Source: Bog-877 sp050734135 (GTDB taxonomy: Bacteria > Chloroflexota > Dormibacteria > Aeolococcales > Bog-877). From it: a stretch of DNA of 64,000 bases. Shown in pieces: positions 34,556-43,676 of the stretch. Every line of letters begins with the position of its first letter. Position 1 is the first letter of the stretch. Position numbers and translations under genes: made by a program. The notes below the pieces were generated by a model, which was not told where the DNA came from, did no database searches, and worked only from the letters and a program-made list of their open reading frames with translations. The stretch lies in the NCBI GenBank assembly GCA_050734135.1, contig JBOHUG010000092.1, positions 24,672 through 88,671 of the forward strand, read 5' to 3'.

Positions 34556-35539
34556 CTATAGATTGACGCGCGTCATGTCGGAGTAGCGATCCCCCTGGAC
34601 CGCGCCCACCGGAAGCGCCTCGTCCAGCTCCCGCAATGTTTCCGGATCCAGATCCAGTTCCGCCGCCGCCACGTTCTCCTCGAGATAGCGGACGCGCTTG
34701 GTGCCGGCGATCGCCACGATGTCCTGGCCCTGGTGGAGCACCCAGGCCAGGGCCAGCTGGGCGGGGGTAGCACCCTTCCCCTCGGCGATCTCACGGACGC
34801 GGGCAGCCAGTTTGAGATTCGGTTCCCTGTTCTCCCCCATGAAGCGGGGATAGTGCTCCGCCCGGAAGTCCCCGGCGCCAAGCCGCTCCAGGCCTCCGGG
34901 CTCCGACGCCAGCAGCCCGCGTCCGAGAGGGCTGTAGGCAACGAACCCTACTCCCAACTCGCGGAGGGTTGGAAACAGTTCCGCCTCCGGCTCGCGGCTG
35001 AACAGAGAGAACTCTGTCTGCAGCGCGCTGATGGGATGGACGGCGTGGGCCCGGCGAATCGTCTCGACCGCCGCCTCCGAGAGTCCCAGATAGCGCACCT
35101 TGCCTTGGTCGACCAGCTGAGCCATAGCGCCAACCGTTTCCTCGATGGGCACGCGGCTGTCCACCCGATGCTGGTAGTAGAGGTCGATGTAGTCGACCTC
35201 TAGCCGGGTCAGCGAGGCGTCGCAGGCTTCCCGCACGTAATCCGGGCGGCCGTTGATCCCCATCCAGGAACCGTCGTCCCGGCGCTGATTGCCGAATTTG
35301 GTCGCCACCACCACTTGCTCTCGGCGGCCGGCGATGGCCCGAGCTAGCAACCGCTCGTTGTGGAATGGGCCATACATGTCGGCGGTGTCGAGGAAGCCGA
35401 TCCCCAGATCCAAGGCTCGGTGGATGGTCGCCAGCGACTCTTCGTCGTTGGTGGGGCCGTAAAACTCCGACATGCCCATGCAGCCGAGACCGAGCTCAGT
35501 TACCTGCAGTCCCTGCGTGCCTAAGCTGCGCTGCTCCAC
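34556..35539 (-). CDS. Aldo/keto reductase
   Basis: A 327-residue NADPH-dependent oxidoreductase. Start GTG 35539 follows GGGAGG; the in-frame region further upstream is not protein-like. Catalytic tetrad: Asp and Tyr in LDTADMYGP, Lys in VVATKFGN, His in YYQHRVD. The C-terminal cofactor pocket is VAIAGTKRVRYLEEN. It resembles the YajO/AKR11-13-like group acting on small aldehydes or ketones. A divergent decayed MFS gene starts about 150 nt away. Confidence 0.9.
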   Translation of the reverse strand: MEQRSLGTQGLQVTELGLGCMGMSEFYGPTNDEESLATIHRALDLGIGFLDTADMYGPFHNERLLARAIAGRREQVVVATKFGNQRRDDGSWMGINGRPDYVREACDASLTRLEVDYIDLYYQHRVDSRVPIEETVGAMAQLVDQGKVRYLGLSEAAVETIRRAHAVHPISALQTEFSLFSREPEAELFPTLRELGVGFVAYSPLGRGLLASEPGGLERLGAGDFRAEHYPRFMGENREPNLKLAARVREIAEGKGATPAQLALAWVLHQGQDIVAIAGTKRVRYLEENVAAAELDLDPETLRELDEALPVGAVQGDRYSDMTRVNL

Positions 35540-35575
35540 ATCTGCCTCCCGCTGCCCGCCTGCGTCCCCGTTTCC

Positions 35576-35581
35576 AGTGTA
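35576..35581 (-). promoter_or_regulatory. Putative -10 element of the aldo/keto reductase
   Basis: TACACT on the minus strand, about 37 nt before the GTG start and its GGGAGG site. No good -35 match. A second hexamer, TACAGT at 35615-35620, faces the divergent MFS pseudogene. Confidence 0.35.
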
Positions 35582-35689
35582 GCCCCGGGTGCGGAGCACA
35601 GTCGCCCGATCCACTACAGTCGGGTCAGGTCTCCCGCGGGTCAGCAGACTGGTGGGCCAGTGGTCGCCGCCAGTTTCAGGAGTTGCTTG

Positions 35690-37091
35690 GTGGGAATAAG
35701 CGCGCGACCGGCGAACGCGGCGCCGGGCGACGGTCATCCACGCAAGTGGTTGATCCTGGCGCTGGTGACGATGGTGGCCCTCACATCCAATGTCGACGCC
35801 ACGATTGTGGTGATCGCGCTGCCCCACATCATCGACGGCCTGCACACCACTGTGGTCACTGGTTTGTGGACGATAAATGCTTACGTGATCGCCAGCACAG
35901 TGTTGCTGCTACCGGCCGGGCGGTGGTCCGATGCAATCCGTAGAAAGCCCATATTTCTCGGGGGTTCTTTGCTGTTTGCCGCGGGCACTGTCGGCTGAGG
36001 CTTGGCCTCGACCGGAACCGACCTGGTGCTCTGGCGCTTGGTTCAGGGATCGGGCGCCGCGCTCGGATTCGCCACCGCCACGCCGCTCTTGGTGGGCGCG
36101 TTTCCGCCCCGACAGCGGGTACGTGCGCTGGGGATCAACTCCACTGCCTGGGTCACCGGGATGATCGTCGGCCCGGTGGTGGGTGGGGCGCTGGTGGGAT
36201 CAGTCGGCTGGCGCTGGATCTTCTACGTGACCGTCCCTTTCGCCCTTGCGGGAGTGCTCGCCGGCGCCTTTGCCCTCCCGGCCGTCCGGCTCACACGACA
36301 AAAGATCCGGCCGGACTGGACAGGGGCGGTCAGCTTCAGCCTGGTTCTGCTCGGATTCTTCGTGCCCTGGGAGCGTCGAGTGATGCAGCCGCTGTTTGAG
36401 CTGGCCCTGTTCCGGCAGCCGTACTTTTGGGTGGGGATGGTAGTGGTCACCACCTATTCCCTCGGCATCATGGCCATGACCTTTCTGCTGACCTTCTACC
36501 TGCAGGGGGCACCGCGCCTGAGCCCGCTCTACTCCGGGCTGATGCTGGTGCCAATGGCAGCTCCGCAGTTCGTTCTGGCCCCGGTCGGATCGATTCGGCC
36601 CTGCTCGGCCGATCATCGCCGGCCTGAGCCGCCTTGCCGTCGGAGCGCTCTGGCTGAGCCGGCTCGGACCTCAGCTGTCTCTCTCGGCAATGGTCCTGCC
36701 GCTGCTCCTGATCTCGGTGGGCAACGGACTGGCCTGGCCGTCACTCCTGAAGCAGGTGATGTCGGCGGCGCCAGCCGCCCGAGCCGGAGTCGCGTCGGGG
36801 ATGTTCTTCACCTTGCGCAATTTCGGAGTCGCGCTCTCATTCACCTTGGCACTGATTGCTGCCGAGACCAGCCTTCCGCCGGCTGTGGCGGTCCGGGCCT
36901 TCCTCGGTACGGGAGGGGAGCTCTCCCATCCTCTCGGCCTTGCCCTGGTGCAATCCACCGACGCCGGATTCCGAGTCTTCGCCGCCTGCCTAGTGGTCGC
37001 GCTCTTTAGCGCACTCCTTACTATTGCGCCCGATTCCCGTCTCGCTGCTCCGGCGACGCTCCCAGCAAGCCCACGAGGCTTCCGACTCTAG
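35690..37091 (+). pseudogene. Decayed MFS transporter (DHA2/EmrB-like)
   Basis: GTG 35690 after AGGAG opens an MFS N-terminus (VDATIVVIALPHI; WTINAYVIAST). At least three lesions are visible. An in-frame TGA (35996-35998) interrupts SLLFAAGTVG-x-GLASTG. About 30 residues, a whole helix, are missing near 36360 where LLGFF runs directly into ERRVMQPLFELALFR. A frame change occurs near 36590, after which RFGPARPIIAGLSRL and the last helices continue in another frame to 37091. One error could be technical; the combination including an internal deletion indicates true decay. Confidence 0.75.
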
Positions 37092-37106
37092 CGACGAGGC
37101 CTGGCA

Positions 37107-37763
37107 TCAGGGGGAGGTTGAGAGCACTCCTACCGGGCAGCTGACTCCCGTCCCGCCCCCGCCGCAGTACCCGTTTTTGTTCTTCTCCAGATACTGTTGG
37201 TGGTACTCCTCCGCGTAGTAGAAGGGACCCGCGCCTACGATCTCAGTCGCGATCTGTCCGAGACCGGCCCGAGAGAGTGCCTGCTGGTAATGGTCCCGGG
37301 ATATCTCGGCGGTCTGGCGCTGCTCCTCGCTGCCGAAGTAGATGGCGGAACGGTACTGGGTTCCTACGTCATTCCCCTGGCGCATGCCCTGGGTGGGATC
37401 GTGGCTCTCCCAGAATGTCTTGAGCAGCTGCTGATACGAGACCCGGGCCGGGTCGAAAACCACCAGCACCACCTCGGCGTGCCCGGTCCGCCCGGAACAC
37501 ACTTCCTCGTAGGTGGGATTGGGGGTCAGCCCACCGCTGTAACCGGCGGCGGTGGTGTAGACGCCGTCAAGCTGCCAGAAGTCCCGCTCTGCGCCCCAGA
37601 AGCAGCCCAGGCCGAAGGCGGCCTGCTCCAGACCGGCTGGGAAAGGTGGCTTGAGGTTGGTCCCGAGGACCGAGTGTTGGTCTGGCACCGGCATCTCGGT
37701 CAGACGTCCGGGCAGGGCCCGCGACGGTGCCGGCAGCGTGGACTTGGCGCTGAGGAAACCCAT
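37107..37763 (-). CDS. msrA: Peptide methionine sulfoxide reductase A
   Basis: A 218-residue enzyme. ATG 37763 is taken as start; an internal ATG at the MPVPDQHS segment is an alternative. The catalytic Cys is in GLGCFWGAERDFW; other family regions are GYSGG, EVVLVVFDP and YYAEEYHQQYL. Resolving cysteines are likely in GYCGGGGTGVSC near the end. It reduces methionine-S-sulfoxide in oxidised proteins. TTGACA at about 37784-37789 upstream may belong to its promoter, but no good -10 follows. Confidence 0.92.
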   Translation of the reverse strand: MGFLSAKSTLPAPSRALPGRLTEMPVPDQHSVLGTNLKPPFPAGLEQAAFGLGCFWGAERDFWQLDGVYTTAAGYSGGLTPNPTYEEVCSGRTGHAEVVLVVFDPARVSYQQLLKTFWESHDPTQGMRQGNDVGTQYRSAIYFGSEEQRQTAEISRDHYQQALSRAGLGQIATEIVGAGPFYYAEEYHQQYLEKNKNGYCGGGGTGVSCPVGVLSTSP

Positions 37764-37851
37764 GGCTATCTCGCCCCTTCTGAATTGGATGTCAAACGGT
37801 ACCACCGTCCGGGAAACCCCTCCCCATCAGCATGCCCCAATTACCCTTGCC

Positions 37852-38631
37852 TCACTCCCAACGAAACCACGCGGCCGCCGCCAAGACGGCGGCCGCCGTC
37901 CAGCCGCACAGCAGAGTTAGGTCGCCAGCGGTCGGAGCGACCCCCTCTAGGACCGCCCGCAGCGACGAGCTGAGGGCGGTAGCGGGGAGGGCGTCGGCCA
38001 GCGGTTGGACAAAAGCAGGGAGGTGACTGACCGGCAAGACCACTCCCCCCAGGATCAGGAAGAGAAGGTAGAGCCCGTTGGCCCCACCCAGGGTGAGCTC
38101 CGCTCGCACGGCTCCGGCCATCGCCAAGCCGATACCGGCGAATCCCACCGCTCCCACGAAAAGGACCACAGCCGCCAGCCCGATCGAGCCCGTGGTGGAC
38201 CAGCCCAGGCCCAAGTCGGCGATCGCCAGCAGCAGCACCACCTGGGCCACCTCCACCACCAGCACCGCCGCCGCCTTGGCCGCCGCCAAAGCGCTCCTGG
38301 GCAGGGGGGTCCCCCCGAGCCGCTTCAGCACTCGGTAGTAGCGCTGGTAGGCGGTGGAGATGCCGAGGGTGACCATCCCGGTCGACATCACCGCTACCGT
38401 GAGGATCCCCGGAACCAGGAAGTCGACTGGGCGGACCGAGCCGGCGGGGAAGATCCGGGCGCTCGTGAAAAGCACCAAAAGCAGGACGGGCAGGACCAGG
38501 ATCACCAGCAGGTTCTCCCCCTGGCGCACCATCAGCCTCAGCTCGACCTTGAACTGGGCCTGGAAGGCGGTGATCCATGGCGCCCCGCGGGGTGCCTCGC
38601 GACCGGAGGGGAAGAGGCTGTTGGCGCTCAA
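37852..38631 (-). CDS. ABC-2 type transporter permease
   Basis: A 259-residue membrane protein with six hydrophobic helices and the ABC-2 pattern (FLVPGILTVAVMSTGMVTLG; LKRLGGTPLPRSAL). TTG start at 38631 overlaps the stop of the ATPase gene (TTGA). The pair forms an exporter half-set of the NatAB/DrrAB style; the substrate is unknown. It is the last gene of the minus-strand run that contains the Pho-type regulators. Confidence 0.85.
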   Translation of the reverse strand: MSANSLFPSGREAPRGAPWITAFQAQFKVELRLMVRQGENLLVILVLPVLLLVLFTSARIFPAGSVRPVDFLVPGILTVAVMSTGMVTLGISTAYQRYYRVLKRLGGTPLPRSALAAAKAAAVLVVEVAQVVLLLAIADLGLGWSTTGSIGLAAVVLFVGAVGFAGIGLAMAGAVRAELTLGGANGLYLLFLILGGVVLPVSHLPAFVQPLADALPATALSSSLRAVLEGVAPTAGDLTLLCGWTAAAVLAAAAWFRWE

Positions 38632-39554
38632 TCGCTGCCCTCGGTGAGCTGCAGGAAAATCTCCTCCAGCGAAGAGCGCCCGAGCCGGAGTAGTTGGATC
38701 TGTGGTCCCTGGGTGCGCAAGAGCTCGGTGATCGCCGCCGCCACCTCACGCGGTGTGGAAGACCGGAGGTCGTAGCTGCCAGCACCGAGGTCGGTGACGC
38801 TGTTTACCATCGCCAGTCCTTGGAGTGACGCCAACAACGTCGGCTCGAGCTCGCCTGCCAGCTCCAGGTGGAGCAGGTTGTTGTCGGCTCCGCCGCGCAG
38901 GCGGGCGGGGGAGTCGCAGGCAACGAGACTCCCGCGATTTAGGATCACCACCCGATCCGCCAACCGCTCCGCCTCCTCCATGGAGTGGGTCGTGAGGACG
39001 ATCGTGGTGCCCGACTGCTGAGCCTCCGCCACGATCTCCCAGGTGAGCAGACGGGCCCGGGGGTCCATACCGGCGGTGGGCTCGTCCAAGAAGAGCACCC
39101 GGGGGCGACCCACCAGGGCCAGGGCCAGGGAGAGCCGTTGCTTCTCCCCGCCGGAGAGCTGGCGAAACCGGGTCTCGGACCGGTCGGTCAGGCCAACCCG
39201 TTCCACCAGTTGGGCAGGGTTCGCCGGCGCCACGAAGAAGCTGGCGAAGAGCTCCACCGATTCCCGGACCTTGAGGGTTGGGTAGATGCCTCCTTCCTGG
39301 AGCATCAGGCCGACCAGGGGCCGAACTTGACGGCTGTCTCGGGCAGGGTCCAGACCCAGCACCGAGATGGTGCCACGGTCCGGGCGCCGGTAGCCCTCCA
39401 AGATCTCGACGGTTGTTGTCTTGCCAGCTCCGTTGGGCCCGAGGATCGCGACCAGCTCGCCTGCGGCGATCTCCAATTCCAGGTCCGCGACCGCCACCAG
39501 CTCGCCGTAGGACTTGCGCAGCCCCTTCACGGAGATGGCCGGAGTACCGGTCAC
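38628..39554 (-). CDS. ABC transporter ATP-binding protein
   Basis: A 308-residue ATPase. Start GTG 39554, GTGA overlap with the response regulator stop. Walker A GPNGAGKTTT, signature LSGGEKQRLSLA, Walker B VLFLDEPTAGMD, switch His in VLTTHSMEEAE, and a C-terminal regulatory extension of about 70 residues as in DrrA/CcmA-type exporters. It pairs with the following permease. Coupling to a PhoB-like regulator suggests shared transcription, not necessarily a phosphate role. Confidence 0.9.
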   Translation of the reverse strand: MTGTPAISVKGLRKSYGELVAVADLELEIAAGELVAILGPNGAGKTTTVEILEGYRRPDRGTISVLGLDPARDSRQVRPLVGLMLQEGGIYPTLKVRESVELFASFFVAPANPAQLVERVGLTDRSETRFRQLSGGEKQRLSLALALVGRPRVLFLDEPTAGMDPRARLLTWEIVAEAQQSGTTIVLTTHSMEEAERLADRVVILNRGSLVACDSPARLRGGADNNLLHLELAGELEPTLLASLQGLAMVNSVTDLGAGSYDLRSSTPREVAAAITELLRTQGPQIQLLRLGRSSLEEIFLQLTEGSD

Positions 39555-40291
39555 CTCTCGACTTTGATTCCGGGAGCCAGGTCGACGCGGTAGCCGACCC
39601 CGAAGACGGTGCTGATCCGGAAGGGCATGGTCGGGAAGGTCTCGAACTTTTCCCGCAGCCACCGGATGTGGACCGAAACCGTCTTGTTGTCCCCGGGAAA
39701 GTCGGCTCCCCACACCGACCGCAGCAGGGACTCACGGCTGTGCACCCTGCCGGCGTGATCCAGCAGGAAAAAGAGCAGGTTGAACTCCCGTGGGCTCATA
39801 CGCACCTCGTGCTCGCCGATCACTACCCGGCGGGCGGAGGCGTCCAACGTGAAGTTGCCCAGCCGAACCCGGTCCGGTCTCGTGGAAGGACGGGGGGGCC
39901 GCTCCGCCCTCCGGATCAGGGCCTCGACTCGAGCCACGAACTCGTGCACCCCGAACGGCTTGGTCATGTAGTCATCAGCCCCGAGCGCCAATCCCTGGAC
40001 TTTGTCAGGCTCCGAGCCGCGGGCGGTGAGCATTAGGATCGGGACATCGGACTCCTGGCGCAGGATGCGGCAGACCTCCTCGCCGGTTAACTCGGGAAGC
40101 ATGAGATCGAGCACAACCAGGTCTGGGGTCCGCGATCGCGCCAGCTCCAGTCCCATGGTCCCGCTGGCTGCCTCCAGGACCACGTAGCCGGAGGCGGCCA
40201 GGTTGTACCGCAGGGTCATCCGGACCGCCTCGTCGTCTTCGACCAGCAGGACCCTGCGCCCTGCTCCGGTGGCGACCGCGGTGTCCGCCAC
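39551..40291 (-). CDS. PhoB/OmpR-type response regulator
   Basis: A 246-residue two-domain regulator. The receiver has the acidic pair in LLVEDDEAV, phospho-Asp in LVVLDLMLPE, Thr in LMLTARG and Lys in YMTKPFG. The C-terminal winged helix is of the OmpR type (MSPREFNLLFFLLDHAGRV; SVHIRWLREKFE; VFGVGYRVD). GTG 40291 directly follows the phoU stop. With a PAS histidine kinase and phoU beside it, it is probably the phosphate-starvation regulator, but no pst genes are in the window. Confidence 0.88.
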   Translation of the reverse strand: MADTAVATGAGRRVLLVEDDEAVRMTLRYNLAASGYVVLEAASGTMGLELARSRTPDLVVLDLMLPELTGEEVCRILRQESDVPILMLTARGSEPDKVQGLALGADDYMTKPFGVHEFVARVEALIRRAERPPRPSTRPDRVRLGNFTLDASARRVVIGEHEVRMSPREFNLLFFLLDHAGRVHSRESLLRSVWGADFPGDNKTVSVHIRWLREKFETFPTMPFRISTVFGVGYRVDLAPGIKVER

Positions 40292-40954
40292 CTAGCCCAG
40301 CTCGGTCAGCTGCCCGGTGGCCAGAAAGACCAGGTCCTCGGCGATGTTGGTCACGCGATCGGCGATTCGTTCCAGGTTGTGGGCGATGAAGATCAAGTTG
40401 GTGCCGGGGTAGACCCACTCCGGTTGGGCTCGCATGGTCTCCACCATCTCCTCGAAGACGCGGTGGTAGATGCGATCCACCCGGTCGTCGCGGGCGGCGA
40501 CGTCCTGGGCCCGACGATGATCATTCGCGGTGACCGCCTCCAGGATGTCCCGCACCTGCTCCTCCACGTACCCGCCCATGCGCAGGATCGTCTCGAGCCG
40601 AGGTCTGGAACTGAGCTCGATCAGGGGGAGCGCGTACCGGGCGCAGCTCTTGGCGTGATCGCCCATCCGCTCCAGCTCCGAGGCCATCAGCATCAGCCCG
40701 AAGACCTCGTTGAGCTGGTGCCCGGTCGGGTGTTGGGCCGCCAGGATGGCCAGACCCCGCTCGCGTTCCTGCCGGTGGCGCTCGTTGACCCCGACATCTC
40801 CGGCGACCACGGCCCGCAGTCGGTCCCCATCGCGGCTCTCGAGCCCGGTCATGGCGCGCGCCACTCCCTCCGCGACCATTCCACCCAGCACCCGCACCCC
40901 ATCGCGGAGCGCGGCGAGATCGGCTTCGAAGTCTTCGGTGAGCGTGGCAGCCAC
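40292..40954 (-). CDS. phoU: Phosphate signalling complex protein PhoU
   Basis: A 220-residue all-helical protein with two PhoU repeats (VAEGVARAMTGLESRD; VNERHRQERERGLAIL; ASELERMGDHAKSCARY; HNLERIADRVTNIAEDL). The two metal-binding E/D-x-x-R-x-x-D clusters are present. PhoU couples phosphate transport state to PhoR kinase activity. It lies between the kinase and the response regulator. Its GTG start is 6 nt after a -10-like TACTAT, suggesting a leaderless secondary transcript. Confidence 0.92.
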   Translation of the reverse strand: MAATLTEDFEADLAALRDGVRVLGGMVAEGVARAMTGLESRDGDRLRAVVAGDVGVNERHRQERERGLAILAAQHPTGHQLNEVFGLMLMASELERMGDHAKSCARYALPLIELSSRPRLETILRMGGYVEEQVRDILEAVTANDHRRAQDVAARDDRVDRIYHRVFEEMVETMRAQPEWVYPGTNLIFIAHNLERIADRVTNIAEDLVFLATGQLTELG

Positions 40955-40960
40955 AGCCCG

Positions 40961-40966
40961 ATAGTA
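40961..40966 (-). promoter_or_regulatory. Putative -10 element of leaderless phoU
   Basis: TACTAT on the minus strand, 6 nt before the GTG at 40954 and within the 26-nt gap after the kinase gene. No clear -35. Confidence 0.4.
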
Positions 40967-40980
40967 GTCGACCGAGATTG

Positions 40981-42081
40981 TCAGCTTGGGGCCGCCGGCT
41001 GGCGAAGGACGATCCGCACCAAAGTGCCTTGGCCGGGAGCGCTACGGACTTTGATTTCGCCCCCCTGGAGCTCCACCGCCTGCTTGGCGATGGTCAAGCC
41101 CAGACCGCTGCTGCGGCCGGAACGGGACCGATCCCCGGTATAGAAGCGATCGAAGATCCGAGGTAGCTGGCTGGCCGGTATTCCGGAGCCGGTATCGCGC
41201 ACCGAAATTGTGGGTCGCCCGGTGGACCCTCCGACCGTGACCGTGACCGTGCCTGGTGACGAGGTGAACTTGAGCGCGTTGTCCAGGACGTTGGAGAGTG
41301 CGCGGTCCAAGCGGGTTGGATCTGCCAGCGCCCTGGTTGAAGCACCCCGGAGCGCCAGCGTCAGCTCGCGCTCCCTCGACTGGGGCTGCAGCTCCTCGAC
41401 GGCCGCGCTGGCCAACTCGAAGAGGTCGACGGTGGCGATCTGGGCCCGTTCCACCCCGGCCTCCAGCCGACTGAGGTCCAGGATGCCCTCGACCAACGCG
41501 TGCAGACGCTCAGCTTCGGCCGCGATCCGAGTGGCGAACAGCTGGGAGGCGTCGGGGTCGTCCCGAGCCTCCCCGGTCAGGGTCTCCGCCATCAGCCGAA
41601 GACTGGCCAGCGGAGTGCGCAGATCGTGGGAGAGGTTGGCGATCAGCTCCTGGTGGGCGCGATTGAGTCGGCGCTCGGGAGTGATGTCCGTCAGGATCAG
41701 GACGACTTGGCGGCCGCCATCCGGCAGCGCCAGGGGTGCCGCGACGGCTTTCAGGATCCGCCGCCATTCGTTCTGGCGAAGCTCCCCCCGGGCGACCGTT
41801 CCGCTCGCGATCACCTTGCCCACCACGTCGGCCGCACGCGGGTCGTCGAGGAGCTGCGAGAGAGGTGAGCCCGGAGACAGAGCCAGCTGCTCAGCGGCGA
41901 CCTCGCCCAGCTGGGGGCCTGCGAGGAGGGCGGGGGCGTTGGCGCTGGCCCAGATCAGATTGCGACTGTGGTCAAGGACCAGTACCGCGTCCGAGCCGAG
42001 CTCGGTCAGTTGGCCCAGCAGCTGGTCGCCACCGGCCGGGAGCGATCCGGTGGCCCCAGGGCCAGGGCCGTCCGGGGTCAC
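40981..42081 (-). CDS. Soluble PAS-domain histidine kinase (PhoR-like)
   Basis: A 366-residue kinase. Start GTG 42081 overlaps the sixA stop as GTGA. PAS region at about 35-135 (AVLVLDHSRNLIWASANAPA), phospho-acceptor His in LIANLSHDLRTPLASLRLM, N-box LSNVLDNALKF, G1 VRDTGSGIP and G2 SSGLGLTIAKQ. No transmembrane helix is visible, unlike the standard PhoR, so the signal must be cytoplasmic, plausibly delivered by PhoU. The neighbouring PhoB-like regulator is the expected partner. Confidence 0.87.
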   Translation of the reverse strand: MTPDGPGPGATGSLPAGGDQLLGQLTELGSDAVLVLDHSRNLIWASANAPALLAGPQLGEVAAEQLALSPGSPLSQLLDDPRAADVVGKVIASGTVARGELRQNEWRRILKAVAAPLALPDGGRQVVLILTDITPERRLNRAHQELIANLSHDLRTPLASLRLMAETLTGEARDDPDASQLFATRIAAEAERLHALVEGILDLSRLEAGVERAQIATVDLFELASAAVEELQPQSRERELTLALRGASTRALADPTRLDRALSNVLDNALKFTSSPGTVTVTVGGSTGRPTISVRDTGSGIPASQLPRIFDRFYTGDRSRSGRSSGLGLTIAKQAVELQGGEIKVRSAPGQGTLVRIVLRQPAAPS

Positions 42082-42587
42082 CGCTGGTCCCAACCCCCAC
42101 CCGGATCCGGCCGACCGAGATACACCGCCTGCGAGACGCGATCTCTGTCATCGGGCAGATCCAGCCGCCAGACGCCCCCTTTGGGGCACCGCGAGCCGGA
42201 CGCCGCCTCTGCCGCCTCCAAGAGAGGCGGGATCAGATCGCCGTGGCTGCAGGCGGCGGTCCGGCGAGCGCCGGTGCTGAAGTAGGCCTTGATCAGGGCC
42301 CTCAGCTCAGAGTCGGCTCCGCCCTGATCCAGCGCCAGTCCGCCCTCCAAGAGCCGGGTGTCGTCCTGGACTTGGAGACCAGCTCCGTGGGCCAAGGGCA
42401 GGAGGGTGTCCCGGCAGCGCAGGGCGGGACTGCTGTAGTGGGCCTCGATCCCGGCATCGGCGAGCAGCTCCGCGAGGACCACTGCCTGCCGCCATCCGAC
42501 CTCGTTCAGGGGCCGGACGCGGTCGGCTTGCGACCACCCATCCCGTTCCCGGGCCACCGCGTGTCGGACGAGATAGAGACTGCGCAC
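42078..42587 (-). CDS. SixA-like histidine phosphatase
   Basis: A 169-residue member of the histidine phosphatase superfamily with the RHA motif in LYLVRHAVARE, a second Arg in SSPALRCRDTL and the second catalytic His in AACSHGDLIPP. Small members of this branch dephosphorylate phosphohistidine in signalling proteins (SixA). It heads the kinase-phoU-regulator gene run and overlaps the kinase start, making a phospho-relay phosphatase role attractive but unproven; a metabolite phosphatase is the alternative. Confidence 0.78.
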   Translation of the reverse strand: MRSLYLVRHAVARERDGWSQADRVRPLNEVGWRQAVVLAELLADAGIEAHYSSPALRCRDTLLPLAHGAGLQVQDDTRLLEGGLALDQGGADSELRALIKAYFSTGARRTAACSHGDLIPPLLEAAEAASGSRCPKGGVWRLDLPDDRDRVSQAVYLGRPDPGGGWDQR

Positions 42588-42599
42588 CCCGATCTCAGA

Positions 42600-42605
42600 A
42601 GTATA
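42600..42605 (-). promoter_or_regulatory. Putative -10 element of the sixA-kinase-phoU run
   Basis: TATACT on the minus strand, 12 nt before the GTG at 42587, giving a leader of only about five nucleotides. The space up to ppx (divergent) is about 110 nt. Confidence 0.45.
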
Positions 42606-42698
42606 GAGATGGGAGGGACCTCATAAGAGAGCAAACTAGTGCCGTGCCAGCGTCCCGGATCCCCGCTTGAGCAGCCATCACCTCGGATCAGCCTCGAG

Positions 42699-43676
42699 TT
42701 GACGCGGGCGCCGCGCTTCGCGGCCATCGACGTCGGCAGCAACACGGTTCATCTGTTGGTCGCCAGTTGCCCTCCGAACCGGCTGCCAATCCCACTGTTG
42801 CGGCGCCGGGAGTTCGTCCAGCTCGGCCAGGACGTGAACGCCGTCGGGGCCATCGGCCCAGAACGTCTGGAGCTGGCCAGCCGGGCGCTGCGCCGCCAGG
42901 TTGATGATGCCCGCGAGGCCGGTGTGGTCGAAATCGCCATCGGCGCCACCCAGGCGCTGCGCTCGGCCGCCAACGGGCGCGAAGTGGCCGATCGGCTCTC
43001 CGTCGCGACCGGGGCCGGTCAGGTCCGGATCCTCTCCTCGGAGGTCGAGGCGCAGCTGGCCTTCGACGGCGCCACCATGACCATCTCCCCTGGCCGGCCG
43101 ACGGTGGTACTCGACATCGGCGGAGCGTCGACTCAGATCGCCGGGGGTCCGGCCGGGGCGAGGTGCCGTCACAGCTCGCTGGGGCTTGGCTCCGGCTCGG
43201 TCGCACTTTTCGCCCGCGCGGATCCGCCTGGAGAGGAGGAATGGCACGCCATGGAACGCCGGGTCTCCCAACTGATCCCGGACCTGATCCCTCTGCCGGC
43301 CCACCCGGTGGCACTGGGCACCGGCGGGACCATCACCAATCTGCCTCGCCTGCTTGGCAAGCAGAAAGGCGCCGTGCTGCGCCTCCGCGATGTGGAGGTG
43401 CTCATCGAGTCGTTCCACAATCGCCCGGCCACAGAGCTCGCCGAGCGCTCGGGAGTTGACCTGGAACGGACCCGGCTCTGCCGGGGCGGTGCGCTGATTC
43501 TCGCCCAGATCATGGATCTGCTGCAGCTGAGTTGGATCAGAAGCTCCGAGCGCGGGCTGCGCGACGGGATGATCGCGGCCCTGGTTCGCGGAGGGGAGGG
43601 CTGGTGGCATCGCCACGGACCCGCCACCGTTGAACCCGAAGAGGTGCTGGCCCCGCTGGCGGCTCCGCTTGGCTGA
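42699..43676 (+). CDS. ppx: Ppx/GppA family phosphatase (exopolyphosphatase)
   Basis: A 325-residue actin-like ATPase-fold enzyme: FAAIDVGSNTVHLLVA, IAIGATQALRSAANG, VVLDIGGASTQI and VALGTGGTITNL. TTG 42699 gives the usual short lead into the first strand; an in-frame GTG at 42639 would add 20 low-complexity residues. The family splits polyphosphate or pppGpp. The short, one-domain length and the coupled CHAD gene, whose domain binds polyphosphate, favour polyphosphate. Confidence 0.85.
   Translation: MTRAPRFAAIDVGSNTVHLLVASCPPNRLPIPLLRRREFVQLGQDVNAVGAIGPERLELASRALRRQVDDAREAGVVEIAIGATQALRSAANGREVADRLSVATGAGQVRILSSEVEAQLAFDGATMTISPGRPTVVLDIGGASTQIAGGPAGARCRHSSLGLGSGSVALFARADPPGEEEWHAMERRVSQLIPDLIPLPAHPVALGTGGTITNLPRLLGKQKGAVLRLRDVEVLIESFHNRPATELAERSGVDLERTRLCRGGALILAQIMDLLQLSWIRSSERGLRDGMIAALVRGGEGWWHRHGPATVEPEEVLAPLAAPLG

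Noticed and set aside
35996..35998. In-frame TGA in the MFS gene as selenocysteine
   Set aside because: MFS transporters are not selenoproteins, no hairpin of SECIS type is evident, and the same gene has other lesions, so decay explains it.
37784..37789. TTGACA as msrA promoter
   Set aside because: No acceptable -10 lies at 16-18 nt; the best candidate GAGATA is poor and only 3 nt from the ATG.
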